Assembly: GCF_034008315.1 (NCBI RefSeq)
Contig: NZ_CP125377.1
Coordinates: 1,314,001 to 1,378,000 of the forward strand
DNA from: Pseudomonas sp. P8_241
GTDB lineage: Bacteria > Pseudomonadota > Gammaproteobacteria > Pseudomonadales > Pseudomonadaceae
Direction of reading: 5' to 3'
Length of the DNA stretch: 64,000 bases
The notes under the pieces are model-generated. The model did no database searches. It was not told where the DNA came from and was given only the letters and a program-made list of their open reading frames with translations. Of this stretch, positions 1 to 7,786 are shown piece by piece. A program made the translations under genes and the position numbers. Within the stretch, counting starts at the first letter, position 1; every line of letters begins with the position of its first letter.

Positions 1-1412
1 AAGGAACGCAGGCTCGCGGTGATGCGGCCCATGCGGTCGATCAGCTCGTTGATGGTCTTGAGGTTGGTGCTGGCCACGTCCAGTTGCCCGCGCTCGAGGA
101 AGCGCACGGTGTTGCCGGACAGGGTACGCAGCGCCGCCAGCGGTTGGTTCAGTTCGTGGGCGATGCTGGTGGACATCTGGCCGATGGCCGCGAGTTTTCC
201 GGCCTGCACCAGTTCATCCTGGGCGTGGCGCAAAGTCTCTTCGGCGTGGCGCCGTTCGCGGATCTGACCCTTGAGCCGTTCATTGCTGGCGCGCAGGTCG
301 ACGGTGCGTTCGGTAATCCGACGCTCCAGTTGATTGTTGGCTTCCTGCAAGGCTTCACGGGCCGCTAAGCGGGTGGCGATCACCTTGCGCCGCTCGTTCC
401 AGGCAATCAACAGAAAGGCGCAGAGGGCAAACGCCACCGCCACCAGAATCCCCTGATTGATCGCTTCACGGCGCAAATCCTGTAAGGGGGTCAGAAGGGT
501 GAAATTCCACGGTGTGTCACTCAAGGGCCGGGTTTGCGACAGGTAACTGATGTTCTCTTCGTCGGACACCAGTTCGCTGTTGGCCGGGAAGGTCAGCTTT
601 TCCACGCCCTCGGACAGGGTTTCCCGGGCCAGCGGTTGCAGTTCGTTGAGCGGGAACCAGTAATACTGAAGGCTGCGGGCCAGTTTCTCCTTGGTTTCAT
701 CGCTCAAAGGCACCACGGATTTCAAGCGCCGCGCCGGATCGCTGGAGAGAATGATGATGCCGTTTTCGTCGCTGACAAAGGCTTCCAGGCGCGCTCGCTG
801 CCAGCGTTCTTCCATGGCTTCGAGGCGCACCTTGACCACCGCGACGCCGATGATCTTGCCGTGTTCCTCCAGGCCATGGGCCAGGTAGTAACCGGGTTCG
901 CCGTTGGTGCTGCCGATGCCATAAAAGCGTCCGGGCTGACCGCGTATGGCGTTCTGGAAATAGGCGCGGAAGGACAGGTCTTCACCCAGGTAACTGTCGA
1001 AGTCGCGCCAGTTGCTGGTGGCCATGACACGGCCGGTGGTGTCCATCACGTAGATGGCCCGACTACGGCTGCGCCGATTCAGGCCCTCAAGGTAATCGTT
1101 GACCGTTTGCCGGTGTTCCGGGGTCGGGTCGGCCAGCAGCTGCGAAACACTGGTTTCAAGTTCCAGCAGGCTGGGCAGGTAGGTGTATTTGCTGATTTCG
1201 CTTTCGACGGCGCGGGCGTGCAGTTCCAGCTGACGCTGGCCGTTTTCGCTGAGGTGGCGGATGCCATAGTGCTCACTGACCCAGAAGCCGATGTAACCCA
1301 GTCCGATCATCAGCGCGATGATCAGCGGCGGCAGGAACAGATGTCGAACAAGACGGGGTTTCACGGCGAGAGATGGCGGCGCTGCGCGATAGAGATTGGG
1401 GTCGCATTTCAT
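1..1412 (-). CDS. aauS: Sensor histidine kinase AauS-like (C-terminal end cut by window edge)
   Basis: Membrane sensor kinase expected to sense acidic amino acids and phosphorylate the NtrC-type regulator AauR, whose gene would lie beyond the left edge. About 470 residues are visible. After a short cytoplasmic N-terminus there is a membrane segment near residues 24-44, a large periplasmic sensor region with DctB-type sequence (GEDLSFRAYFQNA), a second membrane segment near residue 345, a coiled linker, and the phospho-acceptor box GQMSTSIAHELNQPLAAL. The ATPase domain is outside the window. The start is the ATG giving MKCDPNLYR; no stop occurs before the edge. It lies 157 bases downstream of aatP in the same direction, separated by a REP pair. 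The DctB-like architecture is seen directly; the AauS name rests on the neighbouring aat genes. Confidence 0.85.
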   Translation of the reverse strand, partial: MKCDPNLYRAAPPSLAVKPRLVRHLFLPPLIIALMIGLGYIGFWVSEHYGIRHLSENGQRQLELHARAVESEISKYTYLPSLLELETSVSQLLADPTPEHRQTVNDYLEGLNRRSRSRAIYVMDTTGRVMATSNWRDFDSYLGEDLSFRAYFQNAIRGQPGRFYGIGSTNGEPGYYLAHGLEEHGKIIGVAVVKVRLEAMEERWQRARLEAFVSDENGIIILSSDPARRLKSVVPLSDETKEKLARSLQYYWFPLNELQPLARETLSEGVEKLTFPANSELVSDEENISYLSQTRPLSDTPWNFTLLTPLQDLRREAINQGILVAVAFALCAFLLIAWNERRKVIATRLAAREALQEANNQLERRITERTVDLRASNERLKGQIRERRHAEETLRHAQDELVQAGKLAAIGQMSTSIAHELNQPLAALRTLSGNTVRFLERGQLDVASTNLKTINELIDRMGRITASLRS

Positions 1413-1465
1413 CACAGATGCCTTGGGTCAACCACCACACAAATCTGCAAGCCACCGCCGACCCT

Positions 1466-1552
1466 TGTAGGAGCCGGCTTGCTGGCGATGACGATGTCCC
1501 GGACATTGATGTCGTCTGGACCACCGCCATCGCCAGCAAGCTGGCTCCTACA
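1466..1552. repeat. REP doublet (inverted pair)
   Basis: Two inverted arms, TGTAGGAGCCGGCTTGCTGG and its near complement ending GGCTCCTACA, flank about 45 bases between aauS and aatP. This is the GTAGGAGC class of Pseudomonas REP sequences; the pair can fold into one long hairpin or two short ones. Confidence 0.85.
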
Positions 1553-1568
1553 GGGAGCGGTGTGTTTC

Positions 1569-2303
1569 TTAGTGCTGCAGAATTTTGTTGAGGAAGTGCT
1601 GCGTACGCTCGGCGCGGTGGCTGATGTCGCCGAAGAACTCCTCTTTCTTGCAGTCCTCGATGATCTTGCCGGCGTCCATGAAGATCACACGGTCGGCCAC
1701 TTTACGGGCGAAGCCCATTTCGTGGGTCACGCACATCATGGTCATGCCTTCATGGGCCAGTTGCACCATCACGTCCAGCACTTCGTTGACCATTTCCGGG
1801 TCGAGCGCCGAGGTCGGTTCGTCGAACAGCATGACGATCGGGTCCATCGCCAGCGCACGGGCAATCGCCACACGCTGCTGCTGACCGCCGGACAGTTGGC
1901 CCGGATGCTTGTGCGCGTGGGCCGAAAGACCGACACGCTCGAGCAGTTGCAGGCCTTTCTTGGTGGCTTCTTCCTTGCTGCGGCCCAAGACCTTGATCTG
2001 CGCGATGGTCAGGTTTTCGGTGATGGTCAGGTGCGGGAACAGCTCGAAATGCTGGAACACCATGCCCACGCGTGAGCGCAGTTTCGGCAGGTTGGTCTTC
2101 GGGTCGGCGATGGAGGTGCCGTCGACCACGATGTCGCCTTTCTGGAACGGTTCCAGGGCGTTGACGCACTTGATCAGGGTCGACTTGCCGGAACCGGACG
2201 GCCCGCACACCACGATCACTTCGCCTTTTTTGACCTCGGTGCTGCAATCAGTCAGTACCTGGAAGTCCCCATACCACTTGTTGATGCTTTTGATAGAGAT
2301 CAT
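1569..2303 (-). CDS. aatP: Glutamate/aspartate ABC transporter ATP-binding protein
   Basis: ATPase subunit of the acidic amino acid importer (GltL family), acting on the inner face of the cytoplasmic membrane. The 244 residues match the usual family length. Walker A is GPSGSGKST at residues 34-42, the signature is [15 protein letters not shown] from residue 137, Walker B is VMLFDEP near 157-163, and the switch histidine lies in CVTHEMGFA. The start ATG overlaps the stop of aatM by four bases (ATGA), showing translational coupling. It is the last gene of aatJQMP before the sensor kinase. The family assignment is very secure; the preferred substrate is inferred from synteny and from the binding protein. 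Confidence 0.95.
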   Translation of the reverse strand: MISIKSINKWYGDFQVLTDCSTEVKKGEVIVVCGPSGSGKSTLIKCVNALEPFQKGDIVVDGTSIADPKTNLPKLRSRVGMVFQHFELFPHLTITENLTIAQIKVLGRSKEEATKKGLQLLERVGLSAHAHKHPGQLSGGQQQRVAIARALAMDPIVMLFDEPTSALDPEMVNEVLDVMVQLAHEGMTMMCVTHEMGFARKVADRVIFMDAGKIIEDCKKEEFFGDISHRAERTQHFLNKILQH

Positions 2304-2974
2304 ACGGCGAACCTTTTTTGCAGACGCTTGACCAGCAGCGAGGCGGAAAAGCTGATGATGAAGTACACGAGACCCGCGAAAATCAGGAACTCATTGGAGC
2401 GGCCAATGATGTCGCCACTGGCACGCGAAGCATTGAGGAAGTCCACCAGGCCGACGGCGTAGACCAGCGAGGTGTCCTGAAACAGGATGATGCTTTGTTG
2501 CAGCAACAGCGGCGTCATCTTGCGGAATGCTTGCGGCAGGATGATCAGGCGCATCATCTGGCCGTAAGTCATGCCCAGTGCCTGGGCAGCGCCCATCTGG
2601 CCTTTTGGAATCGACTGCACACCGGCACGGACGATTTCGCAGAAGTACGCCGCTTCGAACATCATGAACGCCACGATGCACGAGGCGAACGCGCCGATCG
2701 GCGTGTCTTCCCCGGTGATCCAGCGCAGCACGAAGGGTACCGCCAGGTAGAACCAGGTGATCACGAGCAGCAACGGGATCGAGCGGAAGTAGTTGACGTA
2801 CGCGCCGGCCAGGTTCGACAGCAGTTTGTTGTGGGACAGACGGCACAGCGCCAGAATCGTGCCGAGGATGATCCCGCCAACCACGCCCATGGCCATCAGC
2901 TTGAGGGTCATGACCATGCCGTTCCACAGGCCGGGAATGGCCGGGATGATGCCCGAGAAGTCGAATTCCATCAT
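2300..2974 (-). CDS. aatM: Glutamate/aspartate ABC transporter permease AatM (GltK type)
   Basis: Inner-membrane permease of the acidic amino acid importer, 224 residues and typical of HisMQ-type permeases. Hydrophobic helices are visible near residues 20-42, 55-75, 90-115 and 190-212, and the EAA loop that contacts the ATPase reads [20 protein letters not shown]. The start follows the aatQ stop with an ATGA overlap; two consecutive Met codons are available and the first is used here. It pairs with AatQ to form the membrane channel. Regulation would come from the aatJ promoter. Confidence 0.94.
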   Translation of the reverse strand: MMEFDFSGIIPAIPGLWNGMVMTLKLMAMGVVGGIILGTILALCRLSHNKLLSNLAGAYVNYFRSIPLLLVITWFYLAVPFVLRWITGEDTPIGAFASCIVAFMMFEAAYFCEIVRAGVQSIPKGQMGAAQALGMTYGQMMRLIILPQAFRKMTPLLLQQSIILFQDTSLVYAVGLVDFLNASRASGDIIGRSNEFLIFAGLVYFIISFSASLLVKRLQKRFAV

Positions 2975-3717
2975 TTACCCCCTACGGAAATCAGGCCCGG
3001 TACGGCGACTTTCTTCTCGACCAGACGCATCAGCAACATCAGGCTCATGTTCAGGGTGAAGTAGATCAGCGTGGCCAGGGTGAAGGCTTCGAACAGGTTG
3101 GCGGAGAACTCGGCGGTCTGTTTGGTTTGCGCGAGCAATTCCATCAAACCGATCAGCGAGGCCACGGAGGTGTTCTTGAAGACGTTCAGGAATTCCGAGG
3201 TAAGCGGCGGAATGATGATCCGGTAGGCCTGGGGCAGCAGCACGTTCCAGTAGATCTGTGGCAGCTTGAAACCCATGGCGCGGGCCGCGGATTCCTGGCC
3301 TTTTGGCAGCGCCTGGATACCGGTGCGCACCTGTTCGCAAACGCGGGCGGTAGTGAACAGGCCCAGGCACACGACGACGCTGAGGAAGGCCGAGGTGGTC
3401 GGGTTCAGATCCTGCTTGTACCACTCTTGCAAGTCGGCCGGCAGCAGGTCGGGTACCAGGAAGTACCAGATGAACAGCTGAACCAGCAGCGGCACGTTAC
3501 GGAAGAGTTCGACGTAGCAGGTGGCGATGCCCGATACGATGCGGTTCGGCACGGTACGCATGACGCCCAGGATCGAGCCCAGTGTCAGGGCGATGATCCA
3601 GGCCGCGATGGCGATGCCGATGGTCCACGCCAGACCGGTCACGTACCAGTCGAGATAGGTCTCGCTGCCCACGCCGGTGGACTTGAAGAACACGCCCCAG
3701 TCCCAGTTGTAATTCAT
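2971..3717 (-). CDS. aatQ: Glutamate/aspartate ABC transporter permease AatQ (GltJ type)
   Basis: Second inner-membrane permease of the importer, 248 residues. An N-terminal aromatic segment (NYNWDWGVF) precedes the first helix, as in GltJ proteins, and the EAA loop is ESAARAMGFKLPQIYWNVLL. It is separated from aatJ by about 350 bases holding two hairpin structures, so it is probably made at a lower level than the binding protein from the same transcript. The ATG is preceded by a GGGGAG ribosome-binding site. Family identity is clear from motif and operon position. Confidence 0.94.
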   Translation of the reverse strand: MNYNWDWGVFFKSTGVGSETYLDWYVTGLAWTIGIAIAAWIIALTLGSILGVMRTVPNRIVSGIATCYVELFRNVPLLVQLFIWYFLVPDLLPADLQEWYKQDLNPTTSAFLSVVVCLGLFTTARVCEQVRTGIQALPKGQESAARAMGFKLPQIYWNVLLPQAYRIIIPPLTSEFLNVFKNTSVASLIGLMELLAQTKQTAEFSANLFEAFTLATLIYFTLNMSLMLLMRLVEKKVAVPGLISVGGK

Positions 3718-3790
3718 TAGGGTCTCCCCTCAGATCGATCGATATACAAATGCCCGCTTGGGGGAAGCTCCGTTCCCGCCCGACCCAGGT

Positions 3791-3945
3791 GGCCTGTGTG
3801 GTCAGTTCTGTTAGCTCAACTTCGGCGCCAGAGGTCCATATCCTGCGTTGCTGTTCCTCGCCATAGCGGGCTATGACTCGTCACAGCGCCTTGGCTATGA
3901 ACTTCTGGCATCCGAATTTGAGCCAACGAACTAACCGTACAGGCC
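3791..3945 (-). repeat. Long imperfect palindrome between aatJ and aatQ
   Basis: The left arm starting GGCCTGTGTGGTCAGTT at 3791 and the reverse complement of the right arm starting GGCCTGTACGGTTAGTT at 3945 align along about 75 bases, meeting at the centre CCATAGCGGGCTATG (3861-3875). Shared blocks include GCTCAA, TTCGG, GCCAGA, CATA and GCTGT. The transcript of either strand could form a hairpin of roughly 155 nt. It lies in the untranslated stretch after the binding-protein gene. No coding frame explains it. A structural RNA or a MITE-like element are both possible. Confidence 0.7.
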
Positions 3946-4022
3946 ACTCCGATCAGGCACACGCTCCCGGCTCGACAGCCACCGGTTCGAGTGTTTCCAA
4001 AAATGCCAGCAGGGAGTGACAC

Positions 4023-4052
4023 CTCCTGAAAGGGCAGAAGCCCTCTCAGGAG
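4023..4052 (-). terminator. Hairpin downstream of aatJ
   Basis: A 13-base stem, CTCCTGAAAGGGC with GCCCTCTCAGGAG, one mismatch and a four-base loop, starts 17 bases after the aatJ stop. No T-run follows, so it is more likely a 3'-end stabiliser or partial attenuator, as in other binding-protein/permease gaps, than a full terminator. Confidence 0.65.
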
Positions 4053-4069
4053 ATAAGGTTAGTCAGAAA

Positions 4070-4984
4070 TCAGGACTTCTTGTCGTCAGCCGCTTTATCG
4101 GTCGGAGTGGCGATCAGGGCCTTGAGCTCGTCGCTCATCGGGAAGTTCAGGTTCAGGCCTTTTGGCGGGATCGGCTGCATGAACCATTTTTCGTAGATCT
4201 TGTTGATCTCGCCCGATGCGTAGGTGGCCTTGATGGCGTCATCTACAGCCTTTTTGAACGGCTCGTCGCCTTTGCGCACCATGCAGCCGTAGATTTCGTA
4301 GGACTGTGGAGTGCCGGTTACGGCCCAGTCACTGGCTTTCTTGGCCTTGGCTGCTTCACCGGCCAGCAGGGCGTCATCCATCATGAAGGCCACGGCACGG
4401 CCGGTTTCCAGCATCTGGAACGACTCGCCATGGTCTTTGGCGGAGATGACGTTCATGCCCATCTGCTTGTCGGCGTTCATTGCCTTGAGGATGCGCTCGG
4501 ACGTGGTGCCGGCGGTGGTCACGACGTTCTTGCCTTTGAGATCGTCGAAATCCTTGTACTTGGAGTCTGCCTTGGACAGCAGGCGGGTACCGATTTCGAA
4601 GATGCCGACGGAGAAGTCAACTTGCTGCTGACGCTCGACGTTGTTGGTGGTGGAACCGCACTCGAGGTCCACGGTGCCGTTCTGCACCAGCGGGATACGG
4701 GTCTGCGAAGTCACCAGGTTGTATTTGACCTGGAGGTTCGGTATGTCCAGGTCTTTTTTGATGGCTTCGACGACTTTCAACTGGATGTCGTGGGAGTAGC
4801 CGACCGGTTTGCCGGAAGCGTCTGCAATGTAGGAAAACGGAATGGAAGCGTCGCGATGGCCCAGGGTGATGGTGCCGGACTCTTTGATCTTCTTCAGGGT
4901 GCCGGTGAGCTCGGCGGCGAAAACTGGCGTGCTGATCAGAGCGGCAGCAATGGCTGCGCCCAGGATATGGGGAACGATGCGCAT
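4070..4984 (-). CDS. aatJ: Glutamate/aspartate periplasmic binding protein
   Basis: Periplasmic solute-binding protein (GltI family) that delivers glutamate and aspartate to AatQMP. It has 304 residues. The start is the ATG giving MRIVPHILG, chosen over an upstream in-frame Met because GAGGAAAA sits correctly before it and a clean Sec signal peptide ending VFAAE follows. The family-3 binding-protein core is visible: GTITLGHRDASIPFSY, DLECGSTTNNVERQ and the dimerisation/lobe-2 region GTTSERILKAM. It heads the operon behind a sigma-54 promoter and AauR-type operators. Glutamate/aspartate preference follows from the family and the operon, not from a measured property. Confidence 0.95.
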   Translation of the reverse strand: MRIVPHILGAAIAAALISTPVFAAELTGTLKKIKESGTITLGHRDASIPFSYIADASGKPVGYSHDIQLKVVEAIKKDLDIPNLQVKYNLVTSQTRIPLVQNGTVDLECGSTTNNVERQQQVDFSVGIFEIGTRLLSKADSKYKDFDDLKGKNVVTTAGTTSERILKAMNADKQMGMNVISAKDHGESFQMLETGRAVAFMMDDALLAGEAAKAKKASDWAVTGTPQSYEIYGCMVRKGDEPFKKAVDDAIKATYASGEINKIYEKWFMQPIPPKGLNLNFPMSDELKALIATPTDKAADDKKS

Positions 4985-5099
4985 CAAATTTTCCTCGACA
5001 TTGTTTTTTTTATGGAGCCAGTTCACCGGCCCTTTTGTGCTGCAACTACCAGAGCGCTACTGAGTGTGAGCGCAAAGGTCATTCATCGAAGAAGTGTAG

Positions 5100-5115
5100 A
5101 GCATGACTCGTGCCA
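5100..5115 (-). promoter_or_regulatory. Sigma-54 promoter of aatJ
   Basis: On the minus strand the sequence reads TGGCACG-AGTC-ATGCT, matching the -24/-12 consensus TGGCACG-N4-TTGCW with a single change. It lies about 115 bases upstream of the aatJ start, leaving a leader of about 105 nt. RpoN dependence of this transporter with AauR is established in Pseudomonas. Confidence 0.8.
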
Positions 5116-5191
5116 GACCAGTCAAGAATGATCAAGCTATTGATTTATAAGGAAATTAAATATTTATGGCGCTGATATTCCGGTTGAAAGA

Positions 5192-5205
5192 TCCGGTTAA
5201 CCGAA
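5192..5205. promoter_or_regulatory. AauR-type operator, proximal
   Basis: TCCGGTTAACCGAA has one mismatch to the inverted repeat TTCGG-N4-CCGAA that I recall as the AauR site. It lies about 80 bases upstream of the -24 element, a normal enhancer distance for a sigma-54 activator. Confidence 0.6.
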
Positions 5206-5222
5206 CCGACCGACAGGTCGCG

Positions 5223-5236
5223 TTCGGAAAACCGAA
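5223..5236. promoter_or_regulatory. AauR-type operator, distal
   Basis: TTCGGAAAACCGAA is a perfect inverted repeat of form TTCGG-N4-CCGAA. It is centred 31 bases from the proximal site, so the two sites lie about three helical turns apart. It ends just before the 3' end of opgD. Confidence 0.72.
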
Positions 5237-5260
5237 TGCTGGCAGGGTGCTACCCGTTCA

Positions 5261-6886
5261 TCACGGGTATTTGCGCTTGTCCGGTGCTGGCGGGAAGTAC
5301 TGGTACAACCAGGTTTCACTCAGGGTTCGGTCGTTGGTGCGGATGAATAGACGCAGCTCCACGGGCTCGACGCTGTCATTGGTCGGGTACCAGTCGAACA
5401 GGATTCGGTAGCCCTTGATGTCGTCGAGTTTGAGAATGCTGAAGTCCTTGACCTCGCCGTTTGAACAGGTCACGACCGGCTCTATGCCTGTGCCCTCGGG
5501 CAAGCGGTCCAGACCGCCACCGGTGAAGTCCACGGCAAAGCGCCGCGCCCACACGGGCGGATAGTGTTCGCCCGGCGCCCAGCCTTCGGTGAAACCGCCC
5601 ATCCCCGAGCGGGTCGCCTGCACGCGTGCCAACGGCGTGCCGACCGGTGGCAAGGCGCTCCAGTAGAGCTTGTACCCGTAGTTAAGCGAATCGCCGGCCG
5701 CTACGGGTTTCTTCGGTGTCCAGAAGGCGACAATGTTGTCCATGGTTTCGCCGGTTGTTGGAATTTCCAGCAGGTCGATCGAGCCTTCTCCCCACGCGGT
5801 CGTCGGTTCGACCCACAGGCTCGGGCGGCGGCTGTACCAGTCGACGGTGTCTTGATAGCTGGCGAACTCGTGATCGGTCTGCACAAGGCCGAAACCTTTC
5901 GGGTCGGTGTCGGCGAAGGCGTTGAATTGCAGGGTGGCCGGATTGTTCAGCGGGCGGCAGATCCACTCGCCGTTGCCGCGCCACATGGCCAGGCGGTCGG
6001 AGTCGTGGATTTGCGGGTGAATGGTGTCGCACATCCGGCGCTCGTGGGTGCCGCAGCTGAACATGCTGGTCATCGGCGCGATGCCCAGTTGATCGATGGC
6101 GGTGCGCGCGTTGACGTGGGCATCGACTTCCATCACCACGCGTTCGGCCTGGCAATCGATATCAAAGCGATAAGCGCCCGTGGCACTCGGCGAGTCGAGC
6201 AGGGCGTAGACCACAAAACGGGTGCTGTTCTTGTCCGGCGTCTCGAACCAGAACTTGGTGAAGTCGGGAAATTCTTCGCGTTTCTTGGCATAAGTGTCGA
6301 TCGCCAGGCCGCGAGCCGACAGGCCATATTGGCCAGTGGCATCGACGGCGCGGAAATAGCTGGCGCCGAGGAAGGACACCACATCGTGCTTGTCCAGTTC
6401 CGGGGCCTTGAACAGCTTGAAGCCCGAGAAACCCAAGTCACCCTTTAGCTGCGCGGTATCGACTGTGGTGTTTTCATAGTTGAACAGCGAAGGACGGAAA
6501 TGCACCTCGCGGGCCATCCGGGTTTTCGGGTCGACGCTGTACATGCGCACCGGTTGCTTGAAACCCATGCCGACGTGGAAGAACTGCACATCCAGCTGCC
6601 CCTTGAGGTCTTTCCACAACGAATGATTGGCGTCGTAGCGGATCGCATTGAAGTTCTGCGGGGTCATGGTCGCGAGTGTCGGCGGCAGGACCTGTTTGGT
6701 GTCCTGATAGCGATTGCTGGCCAGTTGCTTGGCCTGCACTTTCAGCGCTTCGAAATCGAAGGCCCTGGCCTCGCCGTCGGCTGTATCGGAGGCGGCCCAG
6801 GCGTGGGCAGCCAGCAGGCCGGTGGCCGAGAGACCGGTGTAAGCCGCAATGGCCATGGACGCTTTGAGCAGATTCCTGCGGTGCAT
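5261..6886 (-). CDS. opgD: Glucan biosynthesis protein D (OpgD/MdoD)
   Basis: Periplasmic protein that shapes osmoregulated periplasmic glucans, probably controlling their backbone structure. From the ATG giving [10 protein letters not shown] it has 541 residues. A twin-arginine signal (RRNLLK then a hydrophobic stretch ending AHAWA) fits Tat export as known for OpgD. The OpgG/OpgD fold is recognisable by [25 protein letters not shown] and the C-terminal WLYQYFPP. An upstream in-frame Met adds about 30 residues that would hide the Tat motif, so the later start is preferred. The gene stands alone; opgGH is not in the window. Its 3' end lies close to the aatJ operators. Confidence 0.93.
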   Translation of the reverse strand: MHRRNLLKASMAIAAYTGLSATGLLAAHAWAASDTADGEARAFDFEALKVQAKQLASNRYQDTKQVLPPTLATMTPQNFNAIRYDANHSLWKDLKGQLDVQFFHVGMGFKQPVRMYSVDPKTRMAREVHFRPSLFNYENTTVDTAQLKGDLGFSGFKLFKAPELDKHDVVSFLGASYFRAVDATGQYGLSARGLAIDTYAKKREEFPDFTKFWFETPDKNSTRFVVYALLDSPSATGAYRFDIDCQAERVVMEVDAHVNARTAIDQLGIAPMTSMFSCGTHERRMCDTIHPQIHDSDRLAMWRGNGEWICRPLNNPATLQFNAFADTDPKGFGLVQTDHEFASYQDTVDWYSRRPSLWVEPTTAWGEGSIDLLEIPTTGETMDNIVAFWTPKKPVAAGDSLNYGYKLYWSALPPVGTPLARVQATRSGMGGFTEGWAPGEHYPPVWARRFAVDFTGGGLDRLPEGTGIEPVVTCSNGEVKDFSILKLDDIKGYRILFDWYPTNDSVEPVELRLFIRTNDRTLSETWLYQYFPPAPDKRKYP

Positions 6887-7301
6887 AATTACAACCTGTC
6901 GTGAACAATCCCGCGCCGTTCCTGGCACGTGCTGGATCAGAAATATCGGTTCGGACATGCCTTCGGCCAAACGCAACGGACTTTTAAACAGATGCCCGAT
7001 AGCTTAAACCGTTCGATTGCAGAGCAAAATTGATTGATGGCACTGCGCTGGCTCGGCAATGAAACAAGACATGTCGGGAAACAATTCCGACAGTGGTTTC
7101 TGATTTACAGGGCATTTCTGCTTTTTTCGACTAATTACTCTAAAAACCGCTTTTCAGCGCCCGGAATATTTCTATTCTGTGCACATGACCGGTTTATGCC
7201 CTTCGGGCCGGTGCGGTTCAGTTGGCACGAGGCGCTGCTGAAAAAGGGTTAGGGCGATGCGGTTTCTGAAGTTTTCTTTGACGTAGAGAAGGACATCGTC
7301 C
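6887..7301. other. Intergenic stretch without recognised gene
   Basis: About 415 bases separate opgD and the small gene at 7302. Short hairpins are visible (for example TGTCGG...CCGACA near 7073-7093, and GCCCTTCGGGC near 7198-7208), but no coding frame with a ribosome-binding site. It must hold the opgD promoter on the minus strand, which I could not pin down. Confidence 0.5.
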
Positions 7302-7487
7302 ATGTCGAAAGTACAAGGCATCACCGAAATGTTGGGGATCTTTCCGTGTCTTGCCCTGGGGCGACGAATACGCCGGTTGAATTCCGAAGAGATGAAGTTG
7401 GTGGAGCGCTATCGGGAGTTGTCGGAGAGTGACCGTATCGCGATGAGGTATCTGGTGGATGCAATGAGGAATGTTTCGCGGTTTTGA
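7302..7487 (+). CDS. Small conserved-looking protein, 61 residues
   Basis: Not recognised. The frame starts with ATG preceded by GAGAAGGA at good spacing and encodes a basic N-terminal part (LGRRIRRLNSEEMKL) followed by an amphipathic helix (LSESDRIAMRYLVDAM). There is no signal peptide or membrane segment. The helical C-terminal end resembles the tail of small HTH regulators, but no HTH is present, so no function is assigned. It is a single gene between opgD (opposite strand) and a toxin remnant. The good ribosome-binding site and codon use favour a real gene. Confidence 0.6.
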   Translation: MSKVQGITEMLGIFPCLALGRRIRRLNSEEMKLVERYRELSESDRIAMRYLVDAMRNVSRF

Positions 7488-7523
7488 AGCAATGGGACAT
7501 CCAGTCCTGACTGGATGTCCCAT

Positions 7524-7757
7524 CTACCAATCCTGAGAGCGCTCAGATCGCTGATCCAGCACGCGCAGAACCTGTACCTGGCCTTGGAAAAATCGGTAAG
7601 GGGCGATAAAGGGAAGACGGCCAAGTACCAATTCGCGGACATCGGGCATACCTGAAGGCCTGCCCGAGCCGTGATTTTCGTCAACCGCAGTCGTGCAAGG
7701 GCTGTACGAAAACTCTAGTGCGACAAACTCAAATGAGGGAGAGGGATGTGTTGCCAA
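7524..7757 (-). pseudogene. ParE/RelE-family toxin remnant
   Basis: The last 50 or so codons of this frame read as the C-terminal part of a ParE toxin: a GRP...RELVL strand, then LPFIAPYRF, then QVQVLRVLDQRSERSQDW. These are the conserved core strands and the C-terminal tail of the family. The first 25 codons do not look like ParE, and the usual N-terminal helices are missing. No antitoxin frame is found on either side: spdH ends 30 bases upstream of this frame on the same strand. It is best read as a decayed toxin-antitoxin locus. Confidence 0.6.
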
Positions 7758-7786
7758 ATACTCTCCCTGATGATTGCGGCGATGGC

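Noticed and set aside
534..2075. A 513-codon plus-strand open frame opposite aauS and aatP.
   Set aside because: Shadow of the minus-strand genes; it crosses a REP doublet and has no recognisable domain.
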